NCBI RefSeq assembly: GCF_011045015.1
Contig: NZ_JAAKZY010000108.1
Coordinates: 1 to 34,492, forward strand
Direction of reading: 5' to 3'
Length of the DNA stretch: 34,492 nucleotides
DNA from: Streptomyces scabichelini
GTDB taxonomy: Bacteria > Actinomycetota > Actinomycetes > Streptomycetales > Streptomycetaceae
This document shows positions 27,080 through 34,366 of this stretch, one piece after another. Under the pieces are notes generated by a model. The model saw only the letters and a program-made list of their open reading frames with translations, made no database searches and was not told the DNA's origin. Position numbers and translations under genes: made by a program. Within the stretch, counting starts at the first letter, position 1. Every line of letters starts with the position of its first letter.

Positions 27080-27166
27080 GGGTCGGAACTTCCTTCATTC
27101 GACCGCGATGGGGAGCGGCCTGATGGATGGGGGTCTGTGCGCCACCGACAAAGGCGGCATCGGCGG

Positions 27167-27196
27167 AGTCTAAGCGAGTCCGCACGCAAGGAACAA
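27167..27196 (-). promoter_or_regulatory. Candidate yajC promoter
   Basis: On the minus strand TTGTTC (27191-27196) and TAGACT (27167-27172) are 18 nt apart, close to the HrdB consensus. Transcription would start about 80 nt before the yajC GTG, in the 164-nt gap after ruvB. Confidence 0.4.
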
Positions 27197-27243
27197 CGCC
27201 CAGCATGGCACCGTGGTTCCTCGCCCGGCGAGTACGCACGCCG

Positions 27244-28314
27244 TCACGCCCCGAACAGGTCCTGTTGTCCGTTTCCACCAGCGGACGGGCCGGGGCGGGT
27301 GAGGCCGAAATGCGCCCATGCGGCCGGTGTGGCGACGCGGCCGCGGGGGGTGCGGGCCAGCAGCCCCTCACGCACGAGGAAGGGCTCGGCGACCTCCTCG
27401 ACCGTCTCGCGCTCCTCCCCCACGGCGACCGCGAGCGTGGACAGGCCGACGGGTCCGCCGCCGAACAGCTTGAGCAGGGCTTCGAGGACGGCGCGGTCGA
27501 GGCGGTCGAGGCCGCGGTCGTCCACCTCGTACACGGCGAGGGCCGCCTTGGCGATGTCGCGGGTGATGACGCCGTCGGCCTTGACCTGGGCGTAGTCGCG
27601 GACGCGGCGCAGCAGGCGGTTGGCGATACGGGGCGTGCCCCGGGAGCGGCCGGCGATCTCGGCGGCTCCCTCGGTGCCGATCTCCACGTCGAGCAGGTGC
27701 GCGGAGCGGTGGATGACGCGCTCCAGCTCGGCAGGTTCGTAGAACTCCATGTGGGCGGTGAAGCCGAAGCGGTCGCGCAGCGGGGGCGGCAGCAGGCCCG
27801 CGCGCGTGGTGGCGCCGACCAGCGTGAAGGGCGGCAGTTCGAGCGGGATGGCGGTGGCGCCGGGGCCCTTGCCGACGATGACGTCGACACGGAAGTCCTC
27901 CATCGCCATGTAGAGCATCTCCTCGGCGGGCCGCGACATGCGGTGGATCTCGTCGAGGAAGAGGACCTCGCCCTCCTGGAGGGAGGAGAGGATCGCGGCG
28001 AGGTCGCCGGCATGCTGGATGGCGGGTCCGCTGGTGATACGGATCGGGGCTTCCATCTCGGCGGCGATGATCATCGAGAGGGTGGTCTTGCCGAGGCCCG
28101 GGGCTCCGGAGAGCAGCACGTGGTCGGCGGTGGCGCCACGCGCGCGTGCGGCACGCAGGACGAGGTCGAGCTGCTCGCGGACCTTCTCCTGGCCGATGAA
28201 CTCGTCCAGGTCCTTGGGACGCAGGGCGGCCTCGACGGCCTGGTCCTCACGGTCGGCGGAGGCGCCGACGAGCCGCTCGGCGGCGCTCTCGTCGGTCGGG
28301 TCGTCCCAGTTCAC
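27244..28314 (-). CDS. ruvB: Holliday junction branch migration ATPase RuvB
   Basis: Hexameric AAA+ motor of RuvABC. The 356-residue protein has Walker A GAPGLGKT at 70-77, Walker B EGEVLFLDEIHRM, sensor 1 VGATTRAGLL, the arginine-finger segment PLRDRFGF and the C-terminal winged-helix domain (RGRVATPAAWAHFG). The GTG at 28314 has GAGG 9 nt ahead. It is separated from ruvA by 167 nt, a larger gap than between ruvC and ruvA, but on the same strand. Confidence 0.97.
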   Translation of the reverse strand: MNWDDPTDESAAERLVGASADREDQAVEAALRPKDLDEFIGQEKVREQLDLVLRAARARGATADHVLLSGAPGLGKTTLSMIIAAEMEAPIRITSGPAIQHAGDLAAILSSLQEGEVLFLDEIHRMSRPAEEMLYMAMEDFRVDVIVGKGPGATAIPLELPPFTLVGATTRAGLLPPPLRDRFGFTAHMEFYEPAELERVIHRSAHLLDVEIGTEGAAEIAGRSRGTPRIANRLLRRVRDYAQVKADGVITRDIAKAALAVYEVDDRGLDRLDRAVLEALLKLFGGGPVGLSTLAVAVGEERETVEEVAEPFLVREGLLARTPRGRVATPAAWAHFGLTRPGPSAGGNGQQDLFGA

Positions 28315-28481
28315 CGAAGTTCACCTCGCAGGGGCGTGCCGGGGACGTCGTCCGGCCGGGGGTCCGGCCCGTGGCGGAGCCGCTGTGGGTCACCGTGTCC
28401 CACGGGAAGATGCAGCATTACGTGTGCCTCGCGGTCTGGTAGTTCGTACGGGCGTGCGTGCCTCTTCGCGGAACTCGCTTG

Positions 28482-29093
28482 CTAGCGCGCTCTGTTGAGG
28501 GTCTGCAGGGCGGACTTCAGCAACTGGCCCACCTGGGGAGTCCCTTCGGACGCCTCAGCCTGGGGCGCGACGGCCGAGACCGCCTCGTCGGCCTCCCTTG
28601 TCGCGTACCCGAGTCCGATGAGCGCGGCGTGCAACTGCTCGCGCCAGCCGGTGGAGACGGGCGTACCGACGGCCGGGCGGCCCGTGCCGAGAGGTTCGCC
28701 GAGGCGGTCCTTGAGCTCCAGGAGGAGCTTCTGGGCGCCCTTCTTGCCGATGCCCGGGACAGCCATGAGCGCCTTCTCGTCACCGGTGGAGATCGCGCGG
28801 CGCAGGTCGTCCGGGCTGTGCACGGCGAGCATCGCCTGGGCCAGCCGCGGGCCGACTCCGCTCGCGGTCTGCAGCAGTTCGAAGGTCTGGCGCTCGTCGT
28901 CGTCCACGAAGCCGTACAGGGTCAGCGAGTCCTCCCGTACGACGAGGGACGTGGCGAGTTTCGCCTGCTTGCCCATGCGGAGTCCGGAGAGCGTGCCCGG
29001 CGTGCACTGGACGGAGATGCCGATGCCGCCCACTTCGACCACCGCGGAGTCGGGGGCGAGGGCGGCGACCGGGCCGCTGACGAAGGCGATCAT
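28482..29093 (-). CDS. ruvA: Holliday junction DNA-binding subunit RuvA
   Basis: Tetramer that holds the four-way junction open for RuvB. From the ATG at 29093 it is 203 residues: OB-fold domain I (MIAFVSGPVAALAPDSAVVEVGGIG), HhH domain II (LLQTASGVGPRLAQAML, then MAVPGIGKKGAQKLLLELKDRL) and the RuvB-contacting domain III (REQLHAALIGLGYATREADEAV). The long in-frame extension lies inside ruvC. The ATG overlaps the ruvC stop as ATGA. Confidence 0.96.
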   Translation of the reverse strand: MIAFVSGPVAALAPDSAVVEVGGIGISVQCTPGTLSGLRMGKQAKLATSLVVREDSLTLYGFVDDDERQTFELLQTASGVGPRLAQAMLAVHSPDDLRRAISTGDEKALMAVPGIGKKGAQKLLLELKDRLGEPLGTGRPAVGTPVSTGWREQLHAALIGLGYATREADEAVSAVAPQAEASEGTPQVGQLLKSALQTLNRAR

Positions 29094-29668
29094 CGGGGGG
29101 CCTTTCGGGCGAGTGACTGAGCCTGCTGCCGGGCCTGTTGGGCCCTGACCTGAGCCTCGCGGGCCTGCGCGTGCGCCTGCTGGAGGCGGTTGGTCGCCGG
29201 GGCACGCCAGATGTGGCAGATGGCGAGCGCGAGGGCGTCGGCGGCGTCGGCGGGCTTCGGAGGTGCGTCGAGCCGGAGCAGACGCGTGACCATGGCGCCG
29301 ACCTGGGCCTTGTCGGCCCGCCCGCTGCCGGTCACGGCCGCCTTGACCTCGCTGGGGGTGTGCAGGGCGACGGGCAGCCCGCGACGGGACGCGCAGAGCA
29401 TGGCGACGGCGCTGGCCTGGGCCGTGCCCATGACCGTACGTACGTTGTGCTGGCTGAACACCCGCTCCACGGCGACGTATTCGGGCCTGTGCTCGTCGAT
29501 CCACTGCTCGATGCCCTGCTCGATGGCGACGAGGCGGTGGCCGACATCGGCGTCCGCGGGCGTCCGTACGACCCCGACGCCGAGCATCGTCAAGGGGCGC
29601 CCGGCGACGCCTTCGACGACACCGATGCCGCATCGCGTCAAGCCCGGGTCCACGCCCAGTACCCGCAT
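29090..29668 (-). CDS. ruvC: Holliday junction endonuclease RuvC
   Basis: Dimeric resolvase. From the ATG at 29668 it is 192 residues: D7 in RVLGVDPGLTRCG, the second acidic residue in VAVERVFSQHN, and the C-terminal acidic pair in KPADAADALALAICH. A Gln/Ala/Arg-rich tail follows. The frame is open up to 29809 but the upstream codons show no homology, and GAGGGGGG precedes the chosen ATG. It is followed by ruvA with a 4-nt overlap. I looked for the actinobacterial SOS box (GAAC-N4-GTTC) upstream and did not find one. Confidence 0.95.
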   Translation of the reverse strand: MRVLGVDPGLTRCGIGVVEGVAGRPLTMLGVGVVRTPADADVGHRLVAIEQGIEQWIDEHRPEYVAVERVFSQHNVRTVMGTAQASAVAMLCASRRGLPVALHTPSEVKAAVTGSGRADKAQVGAMVTRLLRLDAPPKPADAADALALAICHIWRAPATNRLQQAHAQAREAQVRAQQARQQAQSLARKAPR

Positions 29669-29812
29669 CCGGCCCCCCTCCCCTCTTTGCGGCTGAACCG
29701 CCGCCACTCTCGCGGACCTGGTTGAGCACCATCGGGGTTCCTCGATTGATGGTGCGGTCCGTGGACGGTGATCTTTGACTGTCGCCAGGCTAACCGCTGC
29801 CACCGACAACGG

Positions 29813-29848
29813 CGGCGGGCCGGTGGGACATGTCCCACCGGCCCGCCG
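29813..29848 (-). terminator. Perfect 36-nt palindrome after yebC
   Basis: CGGCGGGCCGGTGGGACA (29813-29830) is followed directly by its reverse complement (29831-29848). In RNA it folds into a hairpin of about 16 bp with a 4-nt loop, 24 nt downstream of the yebC stop and about 145 nt before ruvC. It is the likely terminator for the pdxS-pdxT-yebC side. Confidence 0.75.
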
Positions 29849-29872
29849 AAAACTGCTGCTCTCGCGGCGGAG

Positions 29873-30625
29873 TTACGCGCTGGCCTTCTCCATGACCTCG
29901 TCGCTCACGTCGAAGTTGGCGAAGACGTTCTGCACGTCGTCGCTGTCCTCCAGGGCGTCGATCAGCTTGAAGATCTTCTTGGCGCCCTCCTCGTCCAGCT
30001 CGACCTGCATGGTCGGGACGAAGTTGGCCTCGGCGGAGTCGTAGTCGATGCCGGCGTCCTGGAGGGCGGTGCGGACCGCGACCAGGTCGGTGGCCTCGCT
30101 GAGCACCTCGAAGGACTCGCCCAGGTCGTTGACCTCCTCGGCGCCCGCGTCGAGTACGGCACCCAGGACGTCGTCCTCGGACAGCTCGCCCTTGGGGACG
30201 ATGACGACGCCCTTGCGGTTGAACAGGTACGAGACGGAACCGGGGTCGGCCATCGAGCCGCCGTTGCGGGTCATGGCGACGCGTACGTCGGAGGCGGCGC
30301 GGTTGCGGTTGTCGGTGAGGCACTCGATGAGCACCGCGACACCGTTCGGTCCGTAACCCTCGTACATGATGGTCTCGTAGTCGGCGCCACCGGCCTCGAG
30401 ACCGGCTCCGCGCTTGACCGCGGAGTCGATGTTCTTGTTCGGGACCGACGACTTCTTCGCCTTCTGGATGGCGTCGTACAGCGTCGGGTTGCCGTCCGGG
30501 TCGGCACCGCCCATGCGTGCCGCGACCTCGATGTTCTTGATCAGCTTCGCGAAGAGCTTGCCGCGCTTGGCGTCGATCACGGCCTTCTTGTGCTTCGTCG
30601 TGGCCCATTTAGAGTGGCCGGACAT
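29873..30625 (-). CDS. yebC: YebC/PmpR-family protein (TACO1-like)
   Basis: Members of this family have been described as DNA-binding regulators and, more recently, as translation factors for polyproline stretches. The 250-residue protein begins with the family signature MSGHSKWATTKHKKAVIDAKRGKLFAKLIKNI and has the middle GYGPNGVAVLIECLTDNRNR. The ATG at 30625 follows GGAGACAGGC. It sits between ruvC and pdxT as in many actinobacteria. Whether it controls ruvC here is only a suggestion from position. Confidence 0.95.
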   Translation of the reverse strand: MSGHSKWATTKHKKAVIDAKRGKLFAKLIKNIEVAARMGGADPDGNPTLYDAIQKAKKSSVPNKNIDSAVKRGAGLEAGGADYETIMYEGYGPNGVAVLIECLTDNRNRAASDVRVAMTRNGGSMADPGSVSYLFNRKGVVIVPKGELSEDDVLGAVLDAGAEEVNDLGESFEVLSEATDLVAVRTALQDAGIDYDSAEANFVPTMQVELDEEGAKKIFKLIDALEDSDDVQNVFANFDVSDEVMEKASA

Positions 30626-30649
30626 CTGCCTGTCTCCTTCGCGTAACCC

Positions 30650-30676
30650 ATCTCTGAACGAACGCCAGAGATCCTA
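30650..30676 (-). promoter_or_regulatory. Hairpin and candidate -10 element between pdxT and yebC
   Basis: ATCTCTG (30650-30656) pairs with CAGAGAT (30666-30672) just after the pdxT stop. On the minus strand TAGGAT (30671-30676) matches the HrdB -10 consensus, but no good -35 is seen at the right distance. The site could end pdxT messages or start yebC ones about 40 nt upstream of its ATG. Confidence 0.3.
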
Positions 30677-31282
30677 CAAGGACTCCGCTGTCCGGTTGCC
30701 GCGCACCATGTCGACAAACAGACCGTGCACGCGATGGTCGCCGGTCAGTTCCGGGTGGAACGACGTGGCGAGCGCACTGCCCTGGCGTACGGCGACGATG
30801 TGGCCGTCGTGCTCGGCGAGCACCTCGGTCTCGGCACCCACGGACTCGACCCAGGGGGCGCGGATGAAGACGCCCTCTACAGGATCGCCCTCGACGCCCG
30901 TCACGTCGACGGCTGCTTCGAAGGATTCGTTCTGCCGTCCGAAGGCGTTGCGGCGCACGATCATGTCGATGCCGCCGATGGTCTCCTGGCCCGAGCGCGG
31001 GTCGAGGATCTTGTCGGCGAGCATGATCATGCCCGCGCAGGTGCCGTAGACGGGCATTCCGGCCCGCACGCGCGCGCGGAGGGGCTCCATCACTCCGAAG
31101 AGGACGGCCAGCTTGGAGATGGTGGTGGACTCGCCGCCGGGGATGATCAGTCCGTCGATGTCGGCGAGTTCCTCGGGGCGCCGCACCGGCCTGGCCGCGG
31201 CGTCGGCCGCGGCCAGGGCGATGAGGTGCTCCCGTACGTCGCCCTGGAGGGCCAGGACGCCTATGACAGGTGCTTCAGTCAT
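30674..31282 (-). CDS. pdxT: Pyridoxal 5'-phosphate synthase glutaminase subunit PdxT
   Basis: Releases ammonia from glutamine and channels it to PdxS for direct synthesis of PLP. The 202-residue class I amidotransferase has the glycine loop IIPGGEST at 46-53, the nucleophile C82 in YGTCAGMI, and the H176/E178 pair in SFHPELT. The ATG at 31282 is 14 nt after the pdxS stop, so the pair is one operon. Confidence 0.97.
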   Translation of the reverse strand: MTEAPVIGVLALQGDVREHLIALAAADAAARPVRRPEELADIDGLIIPGGESTTISKLAVLFGVMEPLRARVRAGMPVYGTCAGMIMLADKILDPRSGQETIGGIDMIVRRNAFGRQNESFEAAVDVTGVEGDPVEGVFIRAPWVESVGAETEVLAEHDGHIVAVRQGSALATSFHPELTGDHRVHGLFVDMVRGNRTAESL

Positions 31283-31296
31283 GTCTCTGTGGTGCC

Positions 31297-32211
31297 TTAC
31301 CAGCCGCGGTTGGCGTAGCGCTCGGCCTCGGGGAGGGTGTCGCAGTTGATGCCGACCATGGCCTCACCCAGGTTGCGGGAGGCGTCCGCGATGATCTTGG
31401 GGTCGTCGTAGAAGGTGGTGGCCTTCACGATGGCGGCGGCGCGCTTGGCCGGGTCGCCCGACTTGAAGATGCCGGAGCCGACGAAGACGCCCTCCGCGCC
31501 GAGCTGGCGCATGAGCGCGGCGTCGGCGGGGGTGGCCACACCACCGGCGGAGAACAGCACCACCGGGAGCTTGCCGAGCTCGGCGACCTCCTTGACCAGC
31601 TCGTACGGGGCGCGCAGGTCCTTGGCGGCGGCGTACAGCTCGTTGTTGTCGTAGCCGCGCAGCCTGGCGATCTCGTTCTTGATCTGGCGCAGGTGGCGGA
31701 CGGCCTCGACGACGTTGCCCGTGCCGGCCTCGCCCTTGGAGCGGATCATGGCCGCGCCCTCGGCTGTGCGGCGCAGGGCCTCGCCCAGGTTGGTGGCGCC
31801 GCAGACGAACGGCGTGGTGAAGGCCCACTTGTCGGAGTGGTTGACCTCGTCGGCCGGGGTGAGGACCTCGGACTCGTCGATGTAGTCGACGCCGAGGGAC
31901 TGCAGGACCTGGGCCTCCACGAAGTGGCCGATCCGCGACTTCGCCATCACGGGGATGGACACGGCTTCGATGATGCCCTCGATCATGTCCGGGTCGGACA
32001 TGCGGGCCACGCCGCCGTCCTTGCGGATGTCGGCCGGCACCCGCTCCAGGGCCATGACTGCGACGGCGCCCGCGTCTTCGGCGATCTTCGCCTGCTCCGG
32101 GGTGACGACGTCCATGATCACGCCGCCCTTGAGCTGCTCGGCCATGCCGCGCTTCACGCGCGCGGTGCCGGTTTCGGGGGCCTGGGCGGAGTTGGAGAGC
32201 GTGCTGGACAC
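31297..32211 (-). CDS. pdxS: Pyridoxal 5'-phosphate synthase lyase subunit PdxS
   Basis: Dodecameric TIM-barrel enzyme that joins ribose-5-phosphate, glyceraldehyde-3-phosphate and ammonia into PLP. The 304-residue protein has the first Schiff-base Lys in PVMAKSRIGHF (K91) and the second in MIRSKGEAGTGN (K159), with GGVIMDVV near the N-terminus. The GTG at 32211 follows GAGGTC. It is divergent from the ECF sigma gene, and the 197-nt gap carries an 8-bp inverted repeat. Confidence 0.97.
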   Translation of the reverse strand: MSSTLSNSAQAPETGTARVKRGMAEQLKGGVIMDVVTPEQAKIAEDAGAVAVMALERVPADIRKDGGVARMSDPDMIEGIIEAVSIPVMAKSRIGHFVEAQVLQSLGVDYIDESEVLTPADEVNHSDKWAFTTPFVCGATNLGEALRRTAEGAAMIRSKGEAGTGNVVEAVRHLRQIKNEIARLRGYDNNELYAAAKDLRAPYELVKEVAELGKLPVVLFSAGGVATPADAALMRQLGAEGVFVGSGIFKSGDPAKRAAAIVKATTFYDDPKIIADASRNLGEAMVGINCDTLPEAERYANRGW

Positions 32212-32326
32212 GGGTTGACCTCACTCGGTGAAAGAGGGCTTCTGCAGACACCGAGGAAACGCGACGGGACCAGGCCACTGCAAGGGCCAATGGAGAGGCG
32301 GTGGCACGTTTTGGGGGCGCGGGTGC

Positions 32327-32355
32327 CGGGAGATACAGGCGGTTGCCATCTCCCG
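32327..32355. promoter_or_regulatory. Inverted repeat between pdxS and the ECF sigma gene
   Basis: CGGGAGAT (32327-32334) and ATCTCCCG (32348-32355), 13 nt apart, form an 8-bp inverted repeat in the 197-nt divergent gap. The size and spacing suit an operator of a dimeric regulator. No regulator other than the sigma factor is adjacent. Confidence 0.35.
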
Positions 32356-32408
32356 CAGCGGTCACTCGGGCACGTCGCCGCAGGTTGGCGGCCGGTACTG
32401 TTGCCCGG

Positions 32409-32963
32409 ATGTGCGATTCCACGGGGGACGGCGCGAACGGCGGTGAGCCGTGGGACGCCGCAGCACCGCTGGTGCGGGCCGCACAGGCCGGGGATGCCCT
32501 GGCGATGGATGATCTGCTGGTGTTGGTGACTCCGTACGTGACGAGGTTGTGCCGTCCGATCGCACCGGTCGACTGGGCGGATGCGGTTCAGGAGTCGTTG
32601 GTGGCGGTTTTCAAGGGCTTGCGGGGACTGCGTGATCCGCGGGCGTTCTACGGCTGGGTGCGCACCGTCACCGTTCGAGAGGCAGTGCGGCAGGCGCGGC
32701 GCACCGCGGTCGAGCAGCCGGCCGACCCCGATGACATCGCGCGGCTGGGAGGGCTGCTGTCCGACGACGGCGGAGAGCTGTCCGCACACGTGCGGGATGT
32801 GCTCGCTCGGTTGCCGGTCCAGCATCGTGCGGTACTGGTGTTGCGCGAGTTGGAGGGACTTGATGAACGCAGCGCGGCCGAACTGCTGCAGGTCGCCCCT
32901 GGCACGGTCAAGTCCCGCCTGCATCGCGCACGTTCCTCGTTCCGGAAGGCGTGGTCGCGATGA
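32409..32963 (+). CDS. ECF-type RNA polymerase sigma factor
   Basis: A 184-residue group IV sigma factor. Region 2 is at about 20-95 (LVRAAQAGDALAMDDLL, then WADAVQESLVAVFKGLRGLRDPRAFYGWVRTV), and region 4 at about 130-184 has a helix-turn-helix (LPVQHRAVLVLRELEGLDERSAAELLQVAPGTVKSRLHRARSSFRKAW). The ATG at 32409 has no ribosome site; TACTGT ends 7 nt upstream, so a leaderless message is possible. An in-frame GTG at 32301 has GGAG ahead, but its extra 36 codons have only about 60% GC at third positions, against the high bias of real genes here. The next gene overlaps the stop (ATGA). No anti-sigma gene is visible. Confidence 0.85.
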   Translation: MCDSTGDGANGGEPWDAAAPLVRAAQAGDALAMDDLLVLVTPYVTRLCRPIAPVDWADAVQESLVAVFKGLRGLRDPRAFYGWVRTVTVREAVRQARRTAVEQPADPDDIARLGGLLSDDGGELSAHVRDVLARLPVQHRAVLVLRELEGLDERSAAELLQVAPGTVKSRLHRARSSFRKAWSR

Positions 32964-33412
32964 GCACCGACTCGGTGGCACGGCTGCGGGTGATGGCCGC
33001 GGGGCTGCGGGCCGCGCTGTATGCCGAGGAGCGGATCGACCTGCCGTACGACCGTGTGTGGGGGGTCGTCGCGGACCTGGAGGGTGAACTGCCGCACCTC
33101 GTCCCCTTCCTCCGGGAATTCCGCGTCCCGCCGGGCGACAGCGACCGCAAGGCGGCTTTGGCGGTAGGAGTGTTGGGTGTGCGCGAAACCTTCGAGGTGC
33201 GACTGGCGCCCGGCTGGTGCCTGATGCAGTCGCGACTGGTCGTGGGCGGCATGGCCGCCGTGGCGGAGAGCGGTGGGACACGCTTCGCGGTGCTCGGCGC
33301 AACGCGCCCCGCCCTCCTCCAACCGGTCCAGCGGATGTACGGCGGTCTGCTCGGCAAACGACGCGGCCGGGCCTTCATCCACACGGTCGCGCAGCGGGCC
33401 GCGCTGCGCTAG
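32960..33412 (+). CDS. SRPBCC/START-like ligand-binding protein coupled to the sigma gene
   Basis: A 150-residue soluble protein. After an N-terminal helix, the pattern ERIDLPYDRVWGVVADLEGELPHLVPFLREFRV (24-56) is the usual first strand and helices of an SRPBCC (START, polyketide cyclase-like) fold, followed by GVRETFEVRLAPGWCLMQSRLVVGG and SGGTRFAVLGATR, which fit its central strands, and a long C-terminal helix. Such domains bind hydrophobic ligands. The ATG overlaps the sigma stop as ATGA, so the two are made together. No catalytic motif is seen; the fold is an inference from pattern. Confidence 0.7.
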   Translation: MSTDSVARLRVMAAGLRAALYAEERIDLPYDRVWGVVADLEGELPHLVPFLREFRVPPGDSDRKAALAVGVLGVRETFEVRLAPGWCLMQSRLVVGGMAAVAESGGTRFAVLGATRPALLQPVQRMYGGLLGKRRGRAFIHTVAQRAALR

Positions 33413-33421
33413 GTGGATTGC

Positions 33422-34315
33422 CTAGGACCGGCCGGTGAACAGCTTCTGCAGCGCCTCGGCAACCACCTCCGGCCGTTCCTGAGGCAGGTAATGGCCCGCG
33501 GCCGGCACGAGTCGTACGGTCAGGTCGTCCGCGTACCGCTCGGCTCCGTCCAGCAGCGACGGCGCGATCACGTTGTCGCGTTCTCCGCCGAGGAGGACCG
33601 TGGGGACGGTCAGCCGATGACCGCGCCAGGTGCCGCGCACCAGGGCAGGGACGTCCCGTAGCACGTACTGCCAGAACAAGGCCTGTCCGGCATGCGCACT
33701 GGCGCTGGTTGCCGCGCTGAACTCCTCGAGTTCCGCCTCCTGCCAGGCCGACCGGTCGGCGACCTGGTGACGCAGCAGAAAGCGGGTGAAGGCAGGCCAG
33801 TGGCGAAGCACGGCGCTGCCGATCACCGGGTACTCGATGCACGCGGTGAACCACATCCGCCAGAGATTCGGCAGTATCGCCCGCTGACGCGACCACGGAT
33901 GGGCCATGTTGAGGGCCAGATAGCCGCGGAACCTCTCCGGCGCCCGCAGGCACAGACGGAAACCGAGGTGGGCACCCCAGTCGTGTCCGACCAGACCCAC
34001 CCGTTCCAGGCCGAGTGCGTCGAGCAGCGCGAGCGTGTCCTCGGCCAGGCTGTCCATGTCATAGCCGCGACGCGTCTGTCCGGACCAGCCGAAGCCGCGA
34101 AGATCCGGGCAGATCAGCCGGTGATCGGCCGCGACCAGGGCGGCGACCTTGCGCCAGGCGAACCAGTGCTGCGGGAATCCGTGCAACAGCAGGAGCGGTT
34201 CGCCGGTGCCGTATTCGGCAACGTGCAGCCGGGTGCCCCTGACCTCCAACCAGCGGTGCTCGACGCCTTCGTCCTGCGGAAGTGGTCTGTCGGACGCAGT
34301 CGTGCTCGGTGCCAT
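33422..34315 (-). CDS. Alpha/beta hydrolase, epoxide hydrolase-like
   Basis: A 297-residue alpha/beta hydrolase with an Asp nucleophile: HGFPQHW at 45-51 is the oxyanion motif of epoxide hydrolases, GHDWG at 110-114 gives nucleophile D112, D247 in GGERDNV is the likely acid and H275 in AAGHYLPQE the base. D112 rather than Ser places it with epoxide hydrolases or haloalkane dehalogenases, and the PQHW motif favours the former. The substrate is unknown. The ATG at 34315 follows AGGGG. It converges with the SRPBCC gene with 9 nt between stops, and a strong hairpin lies just upstream. Confidence 0.9.
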   Translation of the reverse strand: MAPSTTASDRPLPQDEGVEHRWLEVRGTRLHVAEYGTGEPLLLLHGFPQHWFAWRKVAALVAADHRLICPDLRGFGWSGQTRRGYDMDSLAEDTLALLDALGLERVGLVGHDWGAHLGFRLCLRAPERFRGYLALNMAHPWSRQRAILPNLWRMWFTACIEYPVIGSAVLRHWPAFTRFLLRHQVADRSAWQEAELEEFSAATSASAHAGQALFWQYVLRDVPALVRGTWRGHRLTVPTVLLGGERDNVIAPSLLDGAERYADDLTVRLVPAAGHYLPQERPEVVAEALQKLFTGRS

Positions 34316-34328
34316 GACGAGCCCCTCT

Positions 34329-34366
34329 CGTGTCGGTGCGGACCGCGACTGGTCCGCACCGACACG
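34329..34366 (-). promoter_or_regulatory. 16-bp hairpin in the leader of the hydrolase gene
   Basis: CGTGTCGGTGCGGACC (34329-34344) pairs perfectly with 34351-34366 round a 6-nt loop. It ends 13 nt before the hydrolase ATG, right next to its AGGGG ribosome site. It is either the terminator of an upstream minus-strand gene cut by the window edge or a regulatory element of the hydrolase gene. Confidence 0.6.

Noticed and set aside
29669..29812. SOS box upstream of ruvC
   Set aside because: No GAAC-N4-GTTC-type LexA site was found in the gap.
32301..32408. GTG start at 32301 for the ECF sigma gene, preceded by GGAG
   Set aside because: Third-position GC of the added 36 codons is only about 60% and their product is low-complexity Arg/Ala/Gly, unlike a sigma region 2 leader. 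Kept as a less likely alternative.
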